From assembly GCA_016712565.1 (NCBI GenBank), contig JADJQU010000001.1:868001-932000 (forward strand): a stretch of 64,000 nucleotides of DNA. The letters run 5' to 3'. Positions 34,385-43,544 of the stretch are shown here, in pieces. The position numbers and the translations under genes are program-made. The notes beneath the pieces were generated by a model. It saw only the letters and a program-made list of their open reading frames with translations, made no database searches and was not told where the DNA came from. How positions within the stretch are numbered: position 1 is the first letter of the stretch; each line of letters starts with the position of its first letter. Source of the DNA: Planctomycetota bacterium (GTDB lineage: Bacteria; Planctomycetota; UBA1135; GCA-002686595).

Positions 34385-36316
34385 TCACCGGATCTGGAAC
34401 TGGCGCGCGAGCCAACGGGGCCGGCTGTAGTCCCAATTGCGCTCGGCCATGGCGGCGACGAGGACGGGGTAGGCCGCTTCGATGGCGCGCCGCGCGCGGT
34501 CCTCGATCCCCAATCTCGCGCAGTAGTCGTCGAGGGCGGCACGTTCGTGGGGGCGCAGTTCCGTGCGTTCCCTGGCGATGGCCCAGGCCCGCGCGGCCGA
34601 GAGTCCGGCCTCGTGCTTGCGTTCGTGCACCACGAGATGCAGCACGTCGAAGTAGGGCAGGTCCTCCAATTCGCTGGGCCCCCAATCGAGATAGCCCAGC
34701 ACCTGTCCCTCGGGCGTCACCTGCACGTGCTTGGAGCGCAGGTCGGCGTGGTGCAGCACCAGGGGCAGCCGGGCCCCGAGCAGTTCCGACCGCACGCTCT
34801 CGCACAACTCCGCGAGGCGGCGCGCGGTTTCCGGCACCGCGCAGTAGCGCGCCGCCACTTCGAAGCGCGCCCGGAGGAGGCGCTCGAAGTCCGTCTCGTC
34901 GAAGGGCCGCGCCGGCCGCATGACCAGCGTGGCGAAGTCCCGCGCCGCGTCGGCGAACATGCGCGCGGCCACGCGCGTGTCCCCCGTGAACTGCGGCGCC
35001 GTGAGCCCCGGGAGGCGCCGCTCGCAGGCCAGCATCAGGCCCTCGATCTCCCCGATCCACAGCGGCTCCGGCACGGGGAGGGCCGGGAAGCGCTCGCGGA
35101 TCAGGCCCAGCCGGCCGTGGTGCTGGACCAACTGGACCTTCTGTTGCTCCGACAGCGGCACATGGACGGCCCAGCGTCCGCGGGGCTCCCGCGGGTCGTG
35201 CCCGGGGAGGTGGGTCAGCGCGAGCAGCGTGTTGCCCCGCGTCGCCTGGGCGAATTCCAGTTGCGGCCGAGGCTCGCCGGTGCGCTGGGCCAGGGCCTCC
35301 AGCGCGCGCTCCAGTCGCACCGAGGGCTCGGCATCGCGGCGCGTGCCGAGCAGCGCGAACGAAGGGGTGAGCCACGGGAACAGGCCCAGGCGCTGGCCCA
35401 GGATCTTGGCCCGATTGCGGCGCTCCTTGGGGCCCAGCATCAACGCCGGAGGCGCGCCGTCGAGCCCCACCACGTGGGTGAAATCCGCCAGGTGGGGGTA
35501 GAGGGCCAGGGCGCGCACCCGGGCGGCCCCGGCCGCGGCGAGGTGAGCACGGTGGCCTGCCAGGGAACGCACGCCGGGAGGCGGGAACAGGGCTCCGCGC
35601 AGATATTCCAGCGGCCCGGGCACGCGGAAGTCCCCGCGGCGTCCCGCCGAGCGCTTGTACCCGAACCGGTTGTTGGCGGTCTGGACCTGCTCGGTGGCGA
35701 CCCGCAACAGCTCGCTCGAGGGAGAGGCCCAGGGCGTGCGCGCCTGGGGCAGTCCCTGCTCCTGCAGCACCACCTCGAAGGCGCCGTCCAGGAAGGGCAG
35801 CCGCTCGGTTTCCGCCACGCACACGGTCTGTGGCGCTCCGCGGCCCAGGGCCCGGCCCTGGGCTCGCGCCAGGGCCAGGCGCAGGGGCGAGCGATCCACC
35901 AGCACCACGGAGAAGCCCGCCCGCGCCAGGGCCACGTGGGCGCCGGAACTGGCGTTGCCGATGCACAGGGCGCGCCCGTTCGCGCTCTCGAGGAACACGA
36001 GCCATGCGGCGCGTGCTTCCCGGGTGAGCAGCATCAGATGGTCGGCGCGCTCGTCGTCCAGGGCGAGCAGCGCGGTCTCGAAGACCTGCTTCCAGGGAGC
36101 GCCCCGTTCCAGGGCGCCCAGGGCGTCCCGGGCGACGGCCTCGGTCCAGGGCCAGGGGTCGGCGTCCGTGGGGGACCGGGCACCGGCCGGGCGCAGGTCG
36201 AGCGCTCCTTCCGCGTCTTTCCATTCCAGCCCGCAAGGAGCGCAGCGCAGCTCCGTGGCCGTTCGCGCCGCGGGACCCGCGCAGCGCGGGCAGGCGAAGG
36301 CGATCGACGCGCTCAA
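34385..36316 (-). CDS. Zinc-ribbon / methyltransferase-like / phosphotransferase-like fusion protein
   Basis: A 643-residue three-part protein. Residues 8-35 hold a zinc-ribbon-like pair (CPRC...CAPC). Residues 90-230 look like a class I methyltransferase fold (RALCIGNASSGAHVALARAG, then VVLVDRSP), with the SAM glycine loop degenerate. Residues 380-640 resemble aminoglycoside/choline kinase folds: HHADLRSKHVQV is the catalytic loop (HxD type) and YLDWG the metal-binding Asp. The same arrangement occurs in proteins that modify lipids or glycans. TTG 36316 overlaps the stop of the upstream membrane protein gene (TTGA). Function unknown; the kinase-like part is better supported than the methyltransferase part. 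Confidence 0.7.
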   Translation of the reverse strand: MSASIAFACPRCAGPAARTATELRCAPCGLEWKDAEGALDLRPAGARSPTDADPWPWTEAVARDALGALERGAPWKQVFETALLALDDERADHLMLLTREARAAWLVFLESANGRALCIGNASSGAHVALARAGFSVVLVDRSPLRLALARAQGRALGRGAPQTVCVAETERLPFLDGAFEVVLQEQGLPQARTPWASPSSELLRVATEQVQTANNRFGYKRSAGRRGDFRVPGPLEYLRGALFPPPGVRSLAGHRAHLAAAGAARVRALALYPHLADFTHVVGLDGAPPALMLGPKERRNRAKILGQRLGLFPWLTPSFALLGTRRDAEPSVRLERALEALAQRTGEPRPQLEFAQATRGNTLLALTHLPGHDPREPRGRWAVHVPLSEQQKVQLVQHHGRLGLIRERFPALPVPEPLWIGEIEGLMLACERRLPGLTAPQFTGDTRVAARMFADAARDFATLVMRPARPFDETDFERLLRARFEVAARYCAVPETARRLAELCESVRSELLGARLPLVLHHADLRSKHVQVTPEGQVLGYLDWGPSELEDLPYFDVLHLVVHERKHEAGLSAARAWAIARERTELRPHERAALDDYCARLGIEDRARRAIEAAYPVLVAAMAERNWDYSRPRWLARQFQIR

Positions 36317-37698
36317 GCCGGACGTTCCGCGCGGCACAACCCGCGTGCTGCGAGCAGTGCCGCCAGGGGCGCCGTCTGGACCAGGAGCCCGGGTGACCAG
36401 GCGCGCAGGAGCAGCTCCGCGGAGACGCTGTCGTCCGGCCGGGTCGCCACCAGGAGCAGCACCCCCGCCAGCACCAGGGCCAGGGCCGCGGCCAGGTAGA
36501 CCTGGTCCCTTCGCGGTCGGTCGGCCTCGGCCTCGTCGTGCGCCGGAGTTCCCGAACGCGTCAGGGACAGCACCAGGGGCCCCAGAGCCGCGCCCGCGGC
36601 GATCCACACCGGTGCGAGCCAGGGGGCCAGCTGGCGGCCCTTGCCCAGGGACCATTGGGAGGCCAGTCCTTCCAGGGCGCTGACGTCGAACAGCGGAACA
36701 CCCAGCAGGGCGAGCGCCAAGGGCCACGCCCCCGCCACCAGCGCGGCGCCGAGGGACCAGCGCAGTGCCCGGGAGAGGCTGGGCCGCGCGCTCGCCGCGA
36801 GGGTGGCGAGGAGCAGCGCGCCTCCCACGATCCAGCCGCCGGCTTGGATCAGCGGCAGAAGTCCAGCGCCGAGGCAGGCGAGGGCGAGCCCGCGGCCGTC
36901 GGCGCGCCGGGTCCAGGCCAGGGATCCGGCGGCCGACAGCGCCACGCAGGCGGCCGCCATGAGGTCGCCGTCCTCCACGGTGGCCGCGGGGGCCAGGGCC
37001 GCCGCCAGGAGCACCACCCCGGCCGCGCCGCCCAAGGGGCCCCGTCGCAGGGTCCCGAGGGCCTGCCAGCACAGCACCAGGGCCGCCCCGAGACAGGCGA
37101 GCACCTGGGCGCGGGCCGCCGTGCTCGACACGGCGCCCGCGGGCCAGGCGGTCGCGGCCACGGAAGCCGTCACCAGGGGCGGGGAGGCGAGCCCTCCGCG
37201 GGCGCTCGGGTCCAGCTCCAGGGCCCCGTCGTGCTGCAGCAGGGCCTGCGCCTTCATGGGCCAGCGCCCGACGTTGGGGTCGAGGTCCGCGGTCAGGCCC
37301 GCGAAACCGGCCAGTCCCAGGGCGAGCAGCAGCAGCGCGACGGTCCATGGGCCCGCGCGCTCCCGGCTCAGCGCATGGCGCGGGACCAGCGCGCCGGGCA
37401 GCAGGGCGAGTCTGGCGATCCCCACGGCAAGACCCAGGCCCAGGGCGCCTTCGGGCGCGCACCAACCCGCGAGCGGGTCGCCGAGCAGAGTCCCGGCGCA
37501 GGCTCCCAGGCCCAGGAGACCGCAGCCCAGCAGGTAGCTCGCGGCCCAGGTGGGGGCCAATTCCCTCGGGCGGTGGGATCCGGGGGCCCCGGGTGGAAGC
37601 CACGCCAGGGGACCGCGGCCGGCCAGGGCGATGAGCGCGACGCCGAGCAGGCTGCTCATGGGGGCGAGCGGATCCACGCACCTACGATACAAAGTCAT
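36313..37698 (-). CDS. Polytopic membrane protein of unknown function
   Basis: Not recognised. The 461-residue product has about ten to twelve hydrophobic segments and a short charged loop (TRSGTPAHDEAEADRPRRD) near residue 400. The layout with a periplasmic-type loop after helix 4 (LTADLDPNVGRWPMKAQALL) resembles GT-C glycosyltransferases or O-antigen-type membrane enzymes, but no signature is clear. ATG 37698 has GGAG upstream and is preferred over the ATG at 37659. Its stop overlaps the start of the zinc-ribbon/kinase-like gene, so the two probably act in one envelope-modification pathway. Divergent from the nitrilase gene. Confidence 0.65.
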   Translation of the reverse strand: MTLYRRCVDPLAPMSSLLGVALIALAGRGPLAWLPPGAPGSHRPRELAPTWAASYLLGCGLLGLGACAGTLLGDPLAGWCAPEGALGLGLAVGIARLALLPGALVPRHALSRERAGPWTVALLLLALGLAGFAGLTADLDPNVGRWPMKAQALLQHDGALELDPSARGGLASPPLVTASVAATAWPAGAVSSTAARAQVLACLGAALVLCWQALGTLRRGPLGGAAGVVLLAAALAPAATVEDGDLMAAACVALSAAGSLAWTRRADGRGLALACLGAGLLPLIQAGGWIVGGALLLATLAASARPSLSRALRWSLGAALVAGAWPLALALLGVPLFDVSALEGLASQWSLGKGRQLAPWLAPVWIAAGAALGPLVLSLTRSGTPAHDEAEADRPRRDQVYLAAALALVLAGVLLLVATRPDDSVSAELLLRAWSPGLLVQTAPLAALLAARGLCRAERPA

Positions 37699-37730
37699 CC
37701 GGCTCCGTCGGCTTCCGCTACCCTCGCGCC

Positions 37731-38561
37731 GTGAGGATCGCGGCATTGCAATGGGACGTGCGCCGTTCGGCCGTCCAGGCCAATCTGGCCGAGGCCCAGG
37801 GCGGGCTGGAGCGCGCGCGCGAGGCGGGCGTCGAACTGGTGCTGCTGCCGGAGATGTGGGCCACCTCGTTCCCGGACGCGGGCGACGACGTCGCGTCCCT
37901 GGTGGAGCAGGCCCGCGATGCCGCCTCCGCCCTGAACCACTGTTCGGCTCGAACCGGCGTCGATTGGGCGGGGTCGGGATTTGCCCCCGCGCCCGGCGGA
38001 GGCGCGCTGCCCGTCAATCGCCTGGAGCTCTTCGCGGGCGGCGAGCCGCTCTTCGCCTACGACAAGGTGCACCTGTTCGGCCCGACCGCGGAGGACCGGG
38101 TCTTCCGCGCGGGCGCCCGTCTGCCCCAGGTGGTGTCGTGGCGCGGGGTGCGTGTCTCGGGCGCGGTCTGCTACGACCTGCGCTTCCCCGAACTGACGCG
38201 GGCGCCCTTTCTCGGAGGCGCGGAGCTCCTGTTGGTGCCCGCCCAATGGCCCTCCGAGCGCGCCGGGGCGTGGCGTGCCCTGGTGCACGGTCTGGCGGCC
38301 AGCGGCCAGTGCGTCGTGCTGGCCGCCAATCGGACCGGCGTGGAGCGCGTGGCGCGCCGCGGCCTGGAGCTCCAATTCAGCGGCAATTCGCTGTGCGTCG
38401 ATGCCGCGGGGGTCACCCTGGCCGAGGGCCGCGGAGAGGCAGGTCTCGTGATCGCCGAATTCGATCCCGCCGCCGCGCGCCAGATGCAGCAGCGGATTCC
38501 CGTGCGACGCGACCGGCGTCCCGACGTGTACGTCTCGGGGGCGCCGCGGGAGCCGGACTAG
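37731..38561 (+). CDS. Carbon-nitrogen hydrolase (nitrilase superfamily, omega-amidase-like)
   Basis: A 276-residue cytoplasmic amidase. The catalytic triad is complete: Glu41 (LLPEMW), Lys112 (AYDKVHLF) and Cys147 (GAVCYDLRFPEL). The RFPEL context after the Cys is typical of the Nit2/omega-amidase and related branch, so a likely reaction is hydrolysis of alpha-ketoglutaramate or a similar amide; this is inference. GTG 37731 starts the first beta strand and sits about 30 bases from the divergent membrane-protein gene. A strong hairpin follows the stop. Confidence 0.92.
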   Translation: MRIAALQWDVRRSAVQANLAEAQGGLERAREAGVELVLLPEMWATSFPDAGDDVASLVEQARDAASALNHCSARTGVDWAGSGFAPAPGGGALPVNRLELFAGGEPLFAYDKVHLFGPTAEDRVFRAGARLPQVVSWRGVRVSGAVCYDLRFPELTRAPFLGGAELLLVPAQWPSERAGAWRALVHGLAASGQCVVLAANRTGVERVARRGLELQFSGNSLCVDAAGVTLAEGRGEAGLVIAEFDPAAARQMQQRIPVRRDRRPDVYVSGAPREPD

Positions 38562-38572
38562 ACCGGAAACAC

Positions 38573-38610
38573 CGCGGGCGGCAGGCCCTTTCGAAGGACC
38601 GCCGCCCGCG
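38573..38610. terminator. Bidirectional hairpin terminator
   Basis: CGCGGGCGGC pairs perfectly with GCCGCCCGCG across an 18-base loop, followed on the plus strand by AGTTTTGCC. It lies between two convergent genes (nitrilase ending at 38561, secreted protein ending at 38661) and can serve both. Confidence 0.7.
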
Positions 38611-38660
38611 TGTCGAGGGGAGTTTTGCCTCCGCTCGGAGGTTCCCGCCCCGCGCCGGTC

Positions 38661-39221
38661 TTAGAAGATCGGCGTCGAGCTTTGGATCTTGGGCGCCCAG
38701 TCGTTGTTCGCGGTGTCCGTCGGCGTGATCACCGGGACGTGGGTCGGATGGTAGACGATCGGCAGGTTCGCCGGAGGGAAGGCGTCGACCCATTCGGCGG
38801 GGACCAGCGCGACGCTCGTGTCCACGGGCAGACGCACGTTGCCGTCGGTGATCCAGGGCTGAAGGTCATCCGCGGTTTCCTCCACCTCAAGGTATTCGGA
38901 CTGGGTGGCCAGCAGCGTGTCGAAGCTCACGGCACCACTGGAACGCGCTCCGTCCTGGGTGAAGAACACGACTTCGATGTACAGATCGTCCAGGGTCCCG
39001 GAAGGGAAGCTGGTTTCCAGGCTCTCGAAAGGCGCCACCAGCATCTGGGCGCGAGCGCCGTGGGTGGCGTCCCCCAGGACCATCAAGACCGTGTAGTCGT
39101 TGGGATTGGTGGCCGCGAAGTGGGTCGGCGTGGCCGCGGCGTTGAAGTGCGTGCCCGTCACGGACGTGGCGGCGACGAACGCGGCGGCGAAGATCAGGGG
39201 AGTGAGCGAAGCCAAATTCAT
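38661..39221 (-). CDS. Secreted protein of unknown function
   Basis: Not recognised. The 186-residue product begins with a signal peptide (MNLASLTPLIFAAAFVAATS, cleavage near VTGTH or shortly before). The mature part is acidic, without Cys, and has no visible repeats or catalytic motifs; it is rich in Thr, Asp and aromatic residues (LYIEVVFFTQDG). Single gene, convergent with the nitrilase gene and separated from it by a hairpin terminator. Confidence 0.66.
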   Translation of the reverse strand: MNLASLTPLIFAAAFVAATSVTGTHFNAAATPTHFAATNPNDYTVLMVLGDATHGARAQMLVAPFESLETSFPSGTLDDLYIEVVFFTQDGARSSGAVSFDTLLATQSEYLEVEETADDLQPWITDGNVRLPVDTSVALVPAEWVDAFPPANLPIVYHPTHVPVITPTDTANNDWAPKIQSSTPIF

Positions 39222-39577
39222 GGGGCGTGCCTCGACGAGGGTGGGTGAAAATCCCTCACGGGGCCCGTATCGGCCGGTGCGTTCGCCGTGCTTGAGAGCC
39301 CCGGCTCGGGTCTGGGACGCCGCGGCGGAAGGGCCCCAGCGGCGCGGGTGAGCGGCGCCGGCCGGTGCCCCGCGGCCCGTCGAGCGAGGGGCCTCCTCGA
39401 CCGCTCGTAGGGCGGCGAGGGCCTCCGTCGCGTCCCAAGGCCGTGCCCGGCGGCCGTGCCCCGGAGCCAGGAGGGCCGCACGCGCGGGCCCCGCCTCGCG
39501 CTCACCCTCCGGCGTTCACGGCCCCGGGATTCCCGCGGGGCCTGTCTGGGGAGCCCCTCTTCGCGGGCTTCCGGAAA
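39222..39577. other. Gene-free stretch between secreted proteins
   Basis: No supported gene in these 356 bases. It contains the promoter side of the minus-strand secreted protein and, at its right end, the hairpin listed at 39532-39567. Confidence 0.5.
39532..39567 (-). terminator. Hairpin after the CHAT protein gene
   Basis: CCCGCG / CGCGGG outer stem with GGGGC / GCCCC inner pairing, starting about ten bases after the CHAT gene stop. No T-run, so tentative. Confidence 0.45.
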
Positions 39578-42184
39578 CTAGTCCCGTCCCACGAAGCGGA
39601 ACGCGGCCCAATCCCCTGCTCCGGGGTCCTTGCGCCGCAGCTCCAGGCGGGCCTGTCGCGCCGCCTCCGAGGGTGGGGCGCCCGCCAGCAGGCCGCGGTG
39701 GAACGCCAGCGAGAACTCGCGGGCGGCGCGGTCTCCCACCGGCCAGAGCGTGACCACCAGATTGCGCGTGCCCCGCTCCAGGAAGGCCCGCGAGACTCCG
39801 AACAGTCCCTCGCCGTCCTCGTAGCGACCGCCGCCGCTTTCGCAGGCCGCGAGCACCACCAGCGGCAGCCTGGGGGAAAGTTGCGCGATTTCCAGGGCGG
39901 TCATCACCTCGCCGTCGTCCAGTCGCAGGCCCACGGCGGGAAAGCGCGAGCGCTCGTCCGCGCGCCCGCTCACCAGGTGCGTGGCCACGTGCACGCAGTG
40001 CTCGCCGCGGAGGGCGCGCTCCAGGTCGGCGCGGGAAAACTGACCGGGGACGATCAGGTCCGACCCCTGGCGCATCTGGGCCAGCTCGCGCAGTTCCGCG
40101 CTGGCGCCCGGGAGCAGGAGTCGGGGCGCACCTTCGCTGGAGGCCCCGTCCACCGGCGAGCCCAGCAGCGCCCAGCGCGCCAGGGCACGGGCGTCGGCCG
40201 CGGGGCCGGGCTCCGAGGCCGGCAGTCCAGGCAGCGTCAGCAGTCGGAGTTGCTCGTCGAACCCCGCGGTCCGGAGACCCAGGAGTTCCACCGGGATGGC
40301 CTCCAGCGGGCCGTGGAGCAGCAAGAGCAGGCGGTCGCTCCGGGACTTCGGGGCTCCGATGTGGTCGCAGAGCCCCTGGGGCAGCAGCAGCGCCGCCAAG
40401 GCCTCCGCCCGCCCGGTGACGTCGATTCCCTCGGCGGCCAATTGGCGCAGGGAGAGCCCGGTCTCGTGGACGTACTCGCGGCCGAAGCGCAGCACCTCGC
40501 CATGGCACTCCAGGACGCCGTCCTTGCCGGCGCGCACGTGGACCACCACGCCCGAGTCGGCCCCGAAGATCCAGGTCACGAGCCCCAGTTCGTAGCGGCC
40601 CGCCCAAGCCGCCAGATGCTTTGCGGTGAGCGGCGTGAGCAGCGGCGGCTCTCCGGCTCGCGCCCGCAGCCGTTCCAACTCGCTGTCCTCGCCGCGCAGG
40701 GAACGGGATTGCCAGCTTTCGCAGGCCAGGGCCGCCGCCCCAGCGTCGCCCAAGGCCAGATGGGCGCGGGCGAGCAGGGCCACGGTCTCCAGGCCCGCGC
40801 CCTCCCACTCCCCAATCACATTGAAGTGCACGGCCCCGCCGAGCTTGGACATGGGCTCCGCCAGGGCGCGGCGCCGCTGGGCGTCGGCCATGGCCAGGGC
40901 GCGTTCCAGTTCCAGTTTGGCCCCTGCCGCGTCGCCCAGTTCCAGCAGGGCCTCGCCCCGCAGCGTGCGCGCCGCGCCCTGGTCCCGGGGCGACAGTTTC
41001 GCGAGGTCCATGGATCCGTCGAAGCGCTGAAGGGCCTGCCGGGGCCGGCCCTCCGCCAGATCGATGCGCGCTTCCAGATAGCTCTGTTCGAAGCGTCCCG
41101 AGCCCTTGGACGCCGGAGGACCTTCCCCGGCGGCCAGGGCGGCGAACCTGCGCGCCTCGGCGGGTTCCTGGAGCCGCAGCTGGACCAACGCGTTCACGTA
41201 GGCCAGCTCGCGGCGATCCGCAGCCTGCTCACGATCGTTGCCCGCGGGGGCCTCGAACCCGGCCAGGATCCTGCGCGCATCCAGGGGGCGGTCCTCGTGG
41301 AGGCTCCGCATGGCCGCCTCGCGCGTCAGCACCCAATTGCCTTTCGCGGGAGACACCTCGGACATCTGGAGCAGGCAGCGCTGGGCGTCCAGGGTGTCGC
41401 CGCGCTCGCCGGCCAGCCGCAGCAGCCAGGCCCGGGCGCGCAGCTCGGCGGGCTGGTCCCCGATGGACCGGGCCTGCGTCGCGAGTTCGTGGAAGGCCGC
41501 GCGCGCCGCGCCCATGTGCCCCAGGAAATGTTCCAGGCGCGCCAGGGACTCCATGGGATTGAGGCGCAGGCGCACGATCCCGAAGGCGTCGCAATCGGCG
41601 ATCGCCTCCCGGGCGTCGGCGAGCGCGCGGGCGCTGAGCGCATCGCGCTCCTCCGCCGAGAGCGACGAGGTCCTTCCCTCGAGCCGGGCGATCACGTATT
41701 CCGCGCGCAGGCTGGAGGCCTGGGCACGGGCTCCGCGATCCGCCAGCCCGCGCGAATCCTCGAAGGCCTGGCGGATGGCCTGCTCGACCTCGGCCTGCAT
41801 CGCGCGCCAGTCCTCGTCACGGACGCCGTCGGCGAAGGCGGCGCCCAATTCCTGGCGCAGCTCCTGGACTCGCTCTTCGATGCCGAACCCCTGTTGGCGC
41901 TCGGCGGCGGTGAGGGCCGACAGGGACTCGAGGATGCGCGCGGCGTCGGGCCGGCCGTGACGTTCGGCGAGCTGGGTGGCCAGGGCCTGGAGCCGCGCCA
42001 GGGGGACTTCGCCGCCGGCGCGCCAGCGTTTCAGGAGCTCGCCGAATTCCTGGCCCGCCGAGCGGGCCGAGTCAGCGGGCTCCTGGAGCATCGCGGCCCG
42101 TGCCGCCGGCGGTCCGGCCAGGGTCGTGAACCACAGGGCTGACCCACCCAGGAGCCCGGCGAGGATGCGTGAACGGCCTGACAC
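39578..42184 (-). CDS. Secreted TPR-CHAT protease-like protein
   Basis: An 868-residue protein. Residues 1-30 form a signal peptide (LAGLLGGSALWFTTLAG, cleavage after AARA). Residues 40-490 are helical repeats of the TPR type. The C-terminal about 300 residues are a CHAT domain with catalytic His736 (HVATHLV) and Cys781 (LAACESGGG), the caspase-like dyad, followed by SRAFLERGTRNLVVTLW. CHAT proteases in bacteria can act on partners in defence or cell-death pathways (for example Craspase), but many such TPR-CHAT proteins are uncharacterised. Export of a CHAT protein is unusual. The next genes upstream on this strand are a zinc-finger membrane protein and an ECF sigma factor, suggesting a shared signalling unit. 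Confidence 0.88.
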   Translation of the reverse strand: MSGRSRILAGLLGGSALWFTTLAGPPAARAAMLQEPADSARSAGQEFGELLKRWRAGGEVPLARLQALATQLAERHGRPDAARILESLSALTAAERQQGFGIEERVQELRQELGAAFADGVRDEDWRAMQAEVEQAIRQAFEDSRGLADRGARAQASSLRAEYVIARLEGRTSSLSAEERDALSARALADAREAIADCDAFGIVRLRLNPMESLARLEHFLGHMGAARAAFHELATQARSIGDQPAELRARAWLLRLAGERGDTLDAQRCLLQMSEVSPAKGNWVLTREAAMRSLHEDRPLDARRILAGFEAPAGNDREQAADRRELAYVNALVQLRLQEPAEARRFAALAAGEGPPASKGSGRFEQSYLEARIDLAEGRPRQALQRFDGSMDLAKLSPRDQGAARTLRGEALLELGDAAGAKLELERALAMADAQRRRALAEPMSKLGGAVHFNVIGEWEGAGLETVALLARAHLALGDAGAAALACESWQSRSLRGEDSELERLRARAGEPPLLTPLTAKHLAAWAGRYELGLVTWIFGADSGVVVHVRAGKDGVLECHGEVLRFGREYVHETGLSLRQLAAEGIDVTGRAEALAALLLPQGLCDHIGAPKSRSDRLLLLLHGPLEAIPVELLGLRTAGFDEQLRLLTLPGLPASEPGPAADARALARWALLGSPVDGASSEGAPRLLLPGASAELRELAQMRQGSDLIVPGQFSRADLERALRGEHCVHVATHLVSGRADERSRFPAVGLRLDDGEVMTALEIAQLSPRLPLVVLAACESGGGRYEDGEGLFGVSRAFLERGTRNLVVTLWPVGDRAAREFSLAFHRGLLAGAPPSEAARQARLELRRKDPGAGDWAAFRFVGRD

Positions 42185-42205
42185 GGCGCGCTCCCTATGG
42201 ACCGC

Positions 42206-43483
42206 TCAGCGGCCTTGGATCCGTCGGAGGAATTCGTCCCGCGCCTCCGAGGGCGGGAGCGCCTCGGCCACGGCACGCGCGTCGGCGAAGTAGCGCCGCT
42301 CCACCAGCCAGCCGAGGACGGCGGTGGCGTACTCGTTCGGGGCCAGGGCCTCGAAGCTCCTCAGCTGTTCCAGGCCCGCGGGGTCCGCCTGCACGACGAA
42401 CGTGCGCGAGCCGATGGGGAAGGGCATGCCGTTGCAAAGGGCCGACACCTTCCAGGTGTAGACCCCGGGCTCCAGCCGACGCAGGGCCTCGCTTTCCCAG
42501 ACCAGTTCGGGCGTCTCGCTGACCGCCTGGTCCACGATCCATTGGTCGTCGTTGCCGCGTCGGCCGGCGTCCTCGGGCGCACGCACCGGCTCCAGGCGCA
42601 GCAACTGGAAGCTGTAGGACTGGGCCTGGGGCATGGGCGCGACCGCGAAACGCAGGGGGTTCCAGGTGCCGCCCTGGGCACCGGCCAGCACGCGGCCCAG
42701 GGGAGTGCGAAGCTCCCCCGCGAACTCGCCGCGCAGGGGATCCAGCTCGGGGAATCGAATCGAGCCCGCGATCGCCCCCTCACCGGAGGCGAGCAACGCG
42801 CGCTCCGCCCCCTGGGTGCCACGGGAGTAGTGGCTCCAGCCGTAGAGGCCGGCCAAGGCCACGGTCGCCGCCGCCGCGTAGAGGAGCCACGGCCTGCGCG
42901 TCGAGTGGGGCCGGCCGGCGGGCGTCGCCTGGGGAGAACGCCCAGCGTCCCCGGTGGGGGAGGCGCGGGTCCCCAGGGTCTCGTCGCCCCCGTGGCCCAG
43001 GGACGTATCCGGGCCGCCGGCTCGCCCGTCGGGAGCTGTCGGCGGCGCGGCCCGCCGAGGCCGTCCTTGGACGGGATCGGCGAACAGCGGCGCGGGGGGC
43101 CGGGAGGCCAGGGTCGCCACCAGGCTGCGACAGTCCTCGCAGGTCACGAGGTGGGCCTCGATGCGGCGCTCCGCCGCCTTGGGCAGGGCCCTCGCGTCGG
43201 GCCCGCGGCCGTAGTCGTACAGCTCCTCCGCGGCCGGGCAGGGGCCCGTGCCACGGACCCCCAGGGGGTTCGAAGTGCCGTGGTCGGCAATCCAACGCTC
43301 GGCCTGTTGGATCAGGCTCAGGCGCACGGCGCAGGAGGGACAGGTCTGGGCATGGGCGGACAGCTGTTCGCCCAGGGCCCCCGAGAGTTCGTCCCCGCCA
43401 AGCAACCGCTCAGCCAGGTCCGGACGGCCGCACTGGGGGCCCGGACCCTGGACCGGGGACTGGTCGCTGGAACTGGATTCCAT
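42206..43483 (-). CDS. Zinc-finger membrane protein (anti-sigma-factor-like)
   Basis: A 425-residue single-pass membrane protein. The N-terminal cytoplasmic part has two HxxxCxxC motifs, HAQTCPSC and HLVTCEDC, as in the zinc-binding (ZAS/zf-HC2) domains of anti-sigma factors. A Pro/Gly-rich linker follows, then a membrane helix (LLYAAAATVALAGLYGW) at about residue 200, and an extracytoplasmic domain rich in Trp/Gly/Arg with an Ig-like end (YTWKVSALCNGMPF). ATG 43483 has GGAGG upstream. It sits 61 bases after the ECF sigma factor gene on the same strand, so it is probably that factor's regulator, releasing it in response to an envelope signal. Confidence 0.78.
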   Translation of the reverse strand: MESSSSDQSPVQGPGPQCGRPDLAERLLGGDELSGALGEQLSAHAQTCPSCAVRLSLIQQAERWIADHGTSNPLGVRGTGPCPAAEELYDYGRGPDARALPKAAERRIEAHLVTCEDCRSLVATLASRPPAPLFADPVQGRPRRAAPPTAPDGRAGGPDTSLGHGGDETLGTRASPTGDAGRSPQATPAGRPHSTRRPWLLYAAAATVALAGLYGWSHYSRGTQGAERALLASGEGAIAGSIRFPELDPLRGEFAGELRTPLGRVLAGAQGGTWNPLRFAVAPMPQAQSYSFQLLRLEPVRAPEDAGRRGNDDQWIVDQAVSETPELVWESEALRRLEPGVYTWKVSALCNGMPFPIGSRTFVVQADPAGLEQLRSFEALAPNEYATAVLGWLVERRYFADARAVAEALPPSEARDEFLRRIQGR

Positions 43484-43544
43484 CACTGCCTCCAACTCCG
43501 AAGGTAGCACCCCGGACGGGCGCACTTTCCTGTCTCGTTCCTGC

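Noticed and set aside
34385..37681. 1098-codon open frame on the minus strand
   Set aside because: Only the part from 36316 down codes for the fusion protein. The upstream part is antisense-like low complexity over the membrane-protein gene, which is in another frame.
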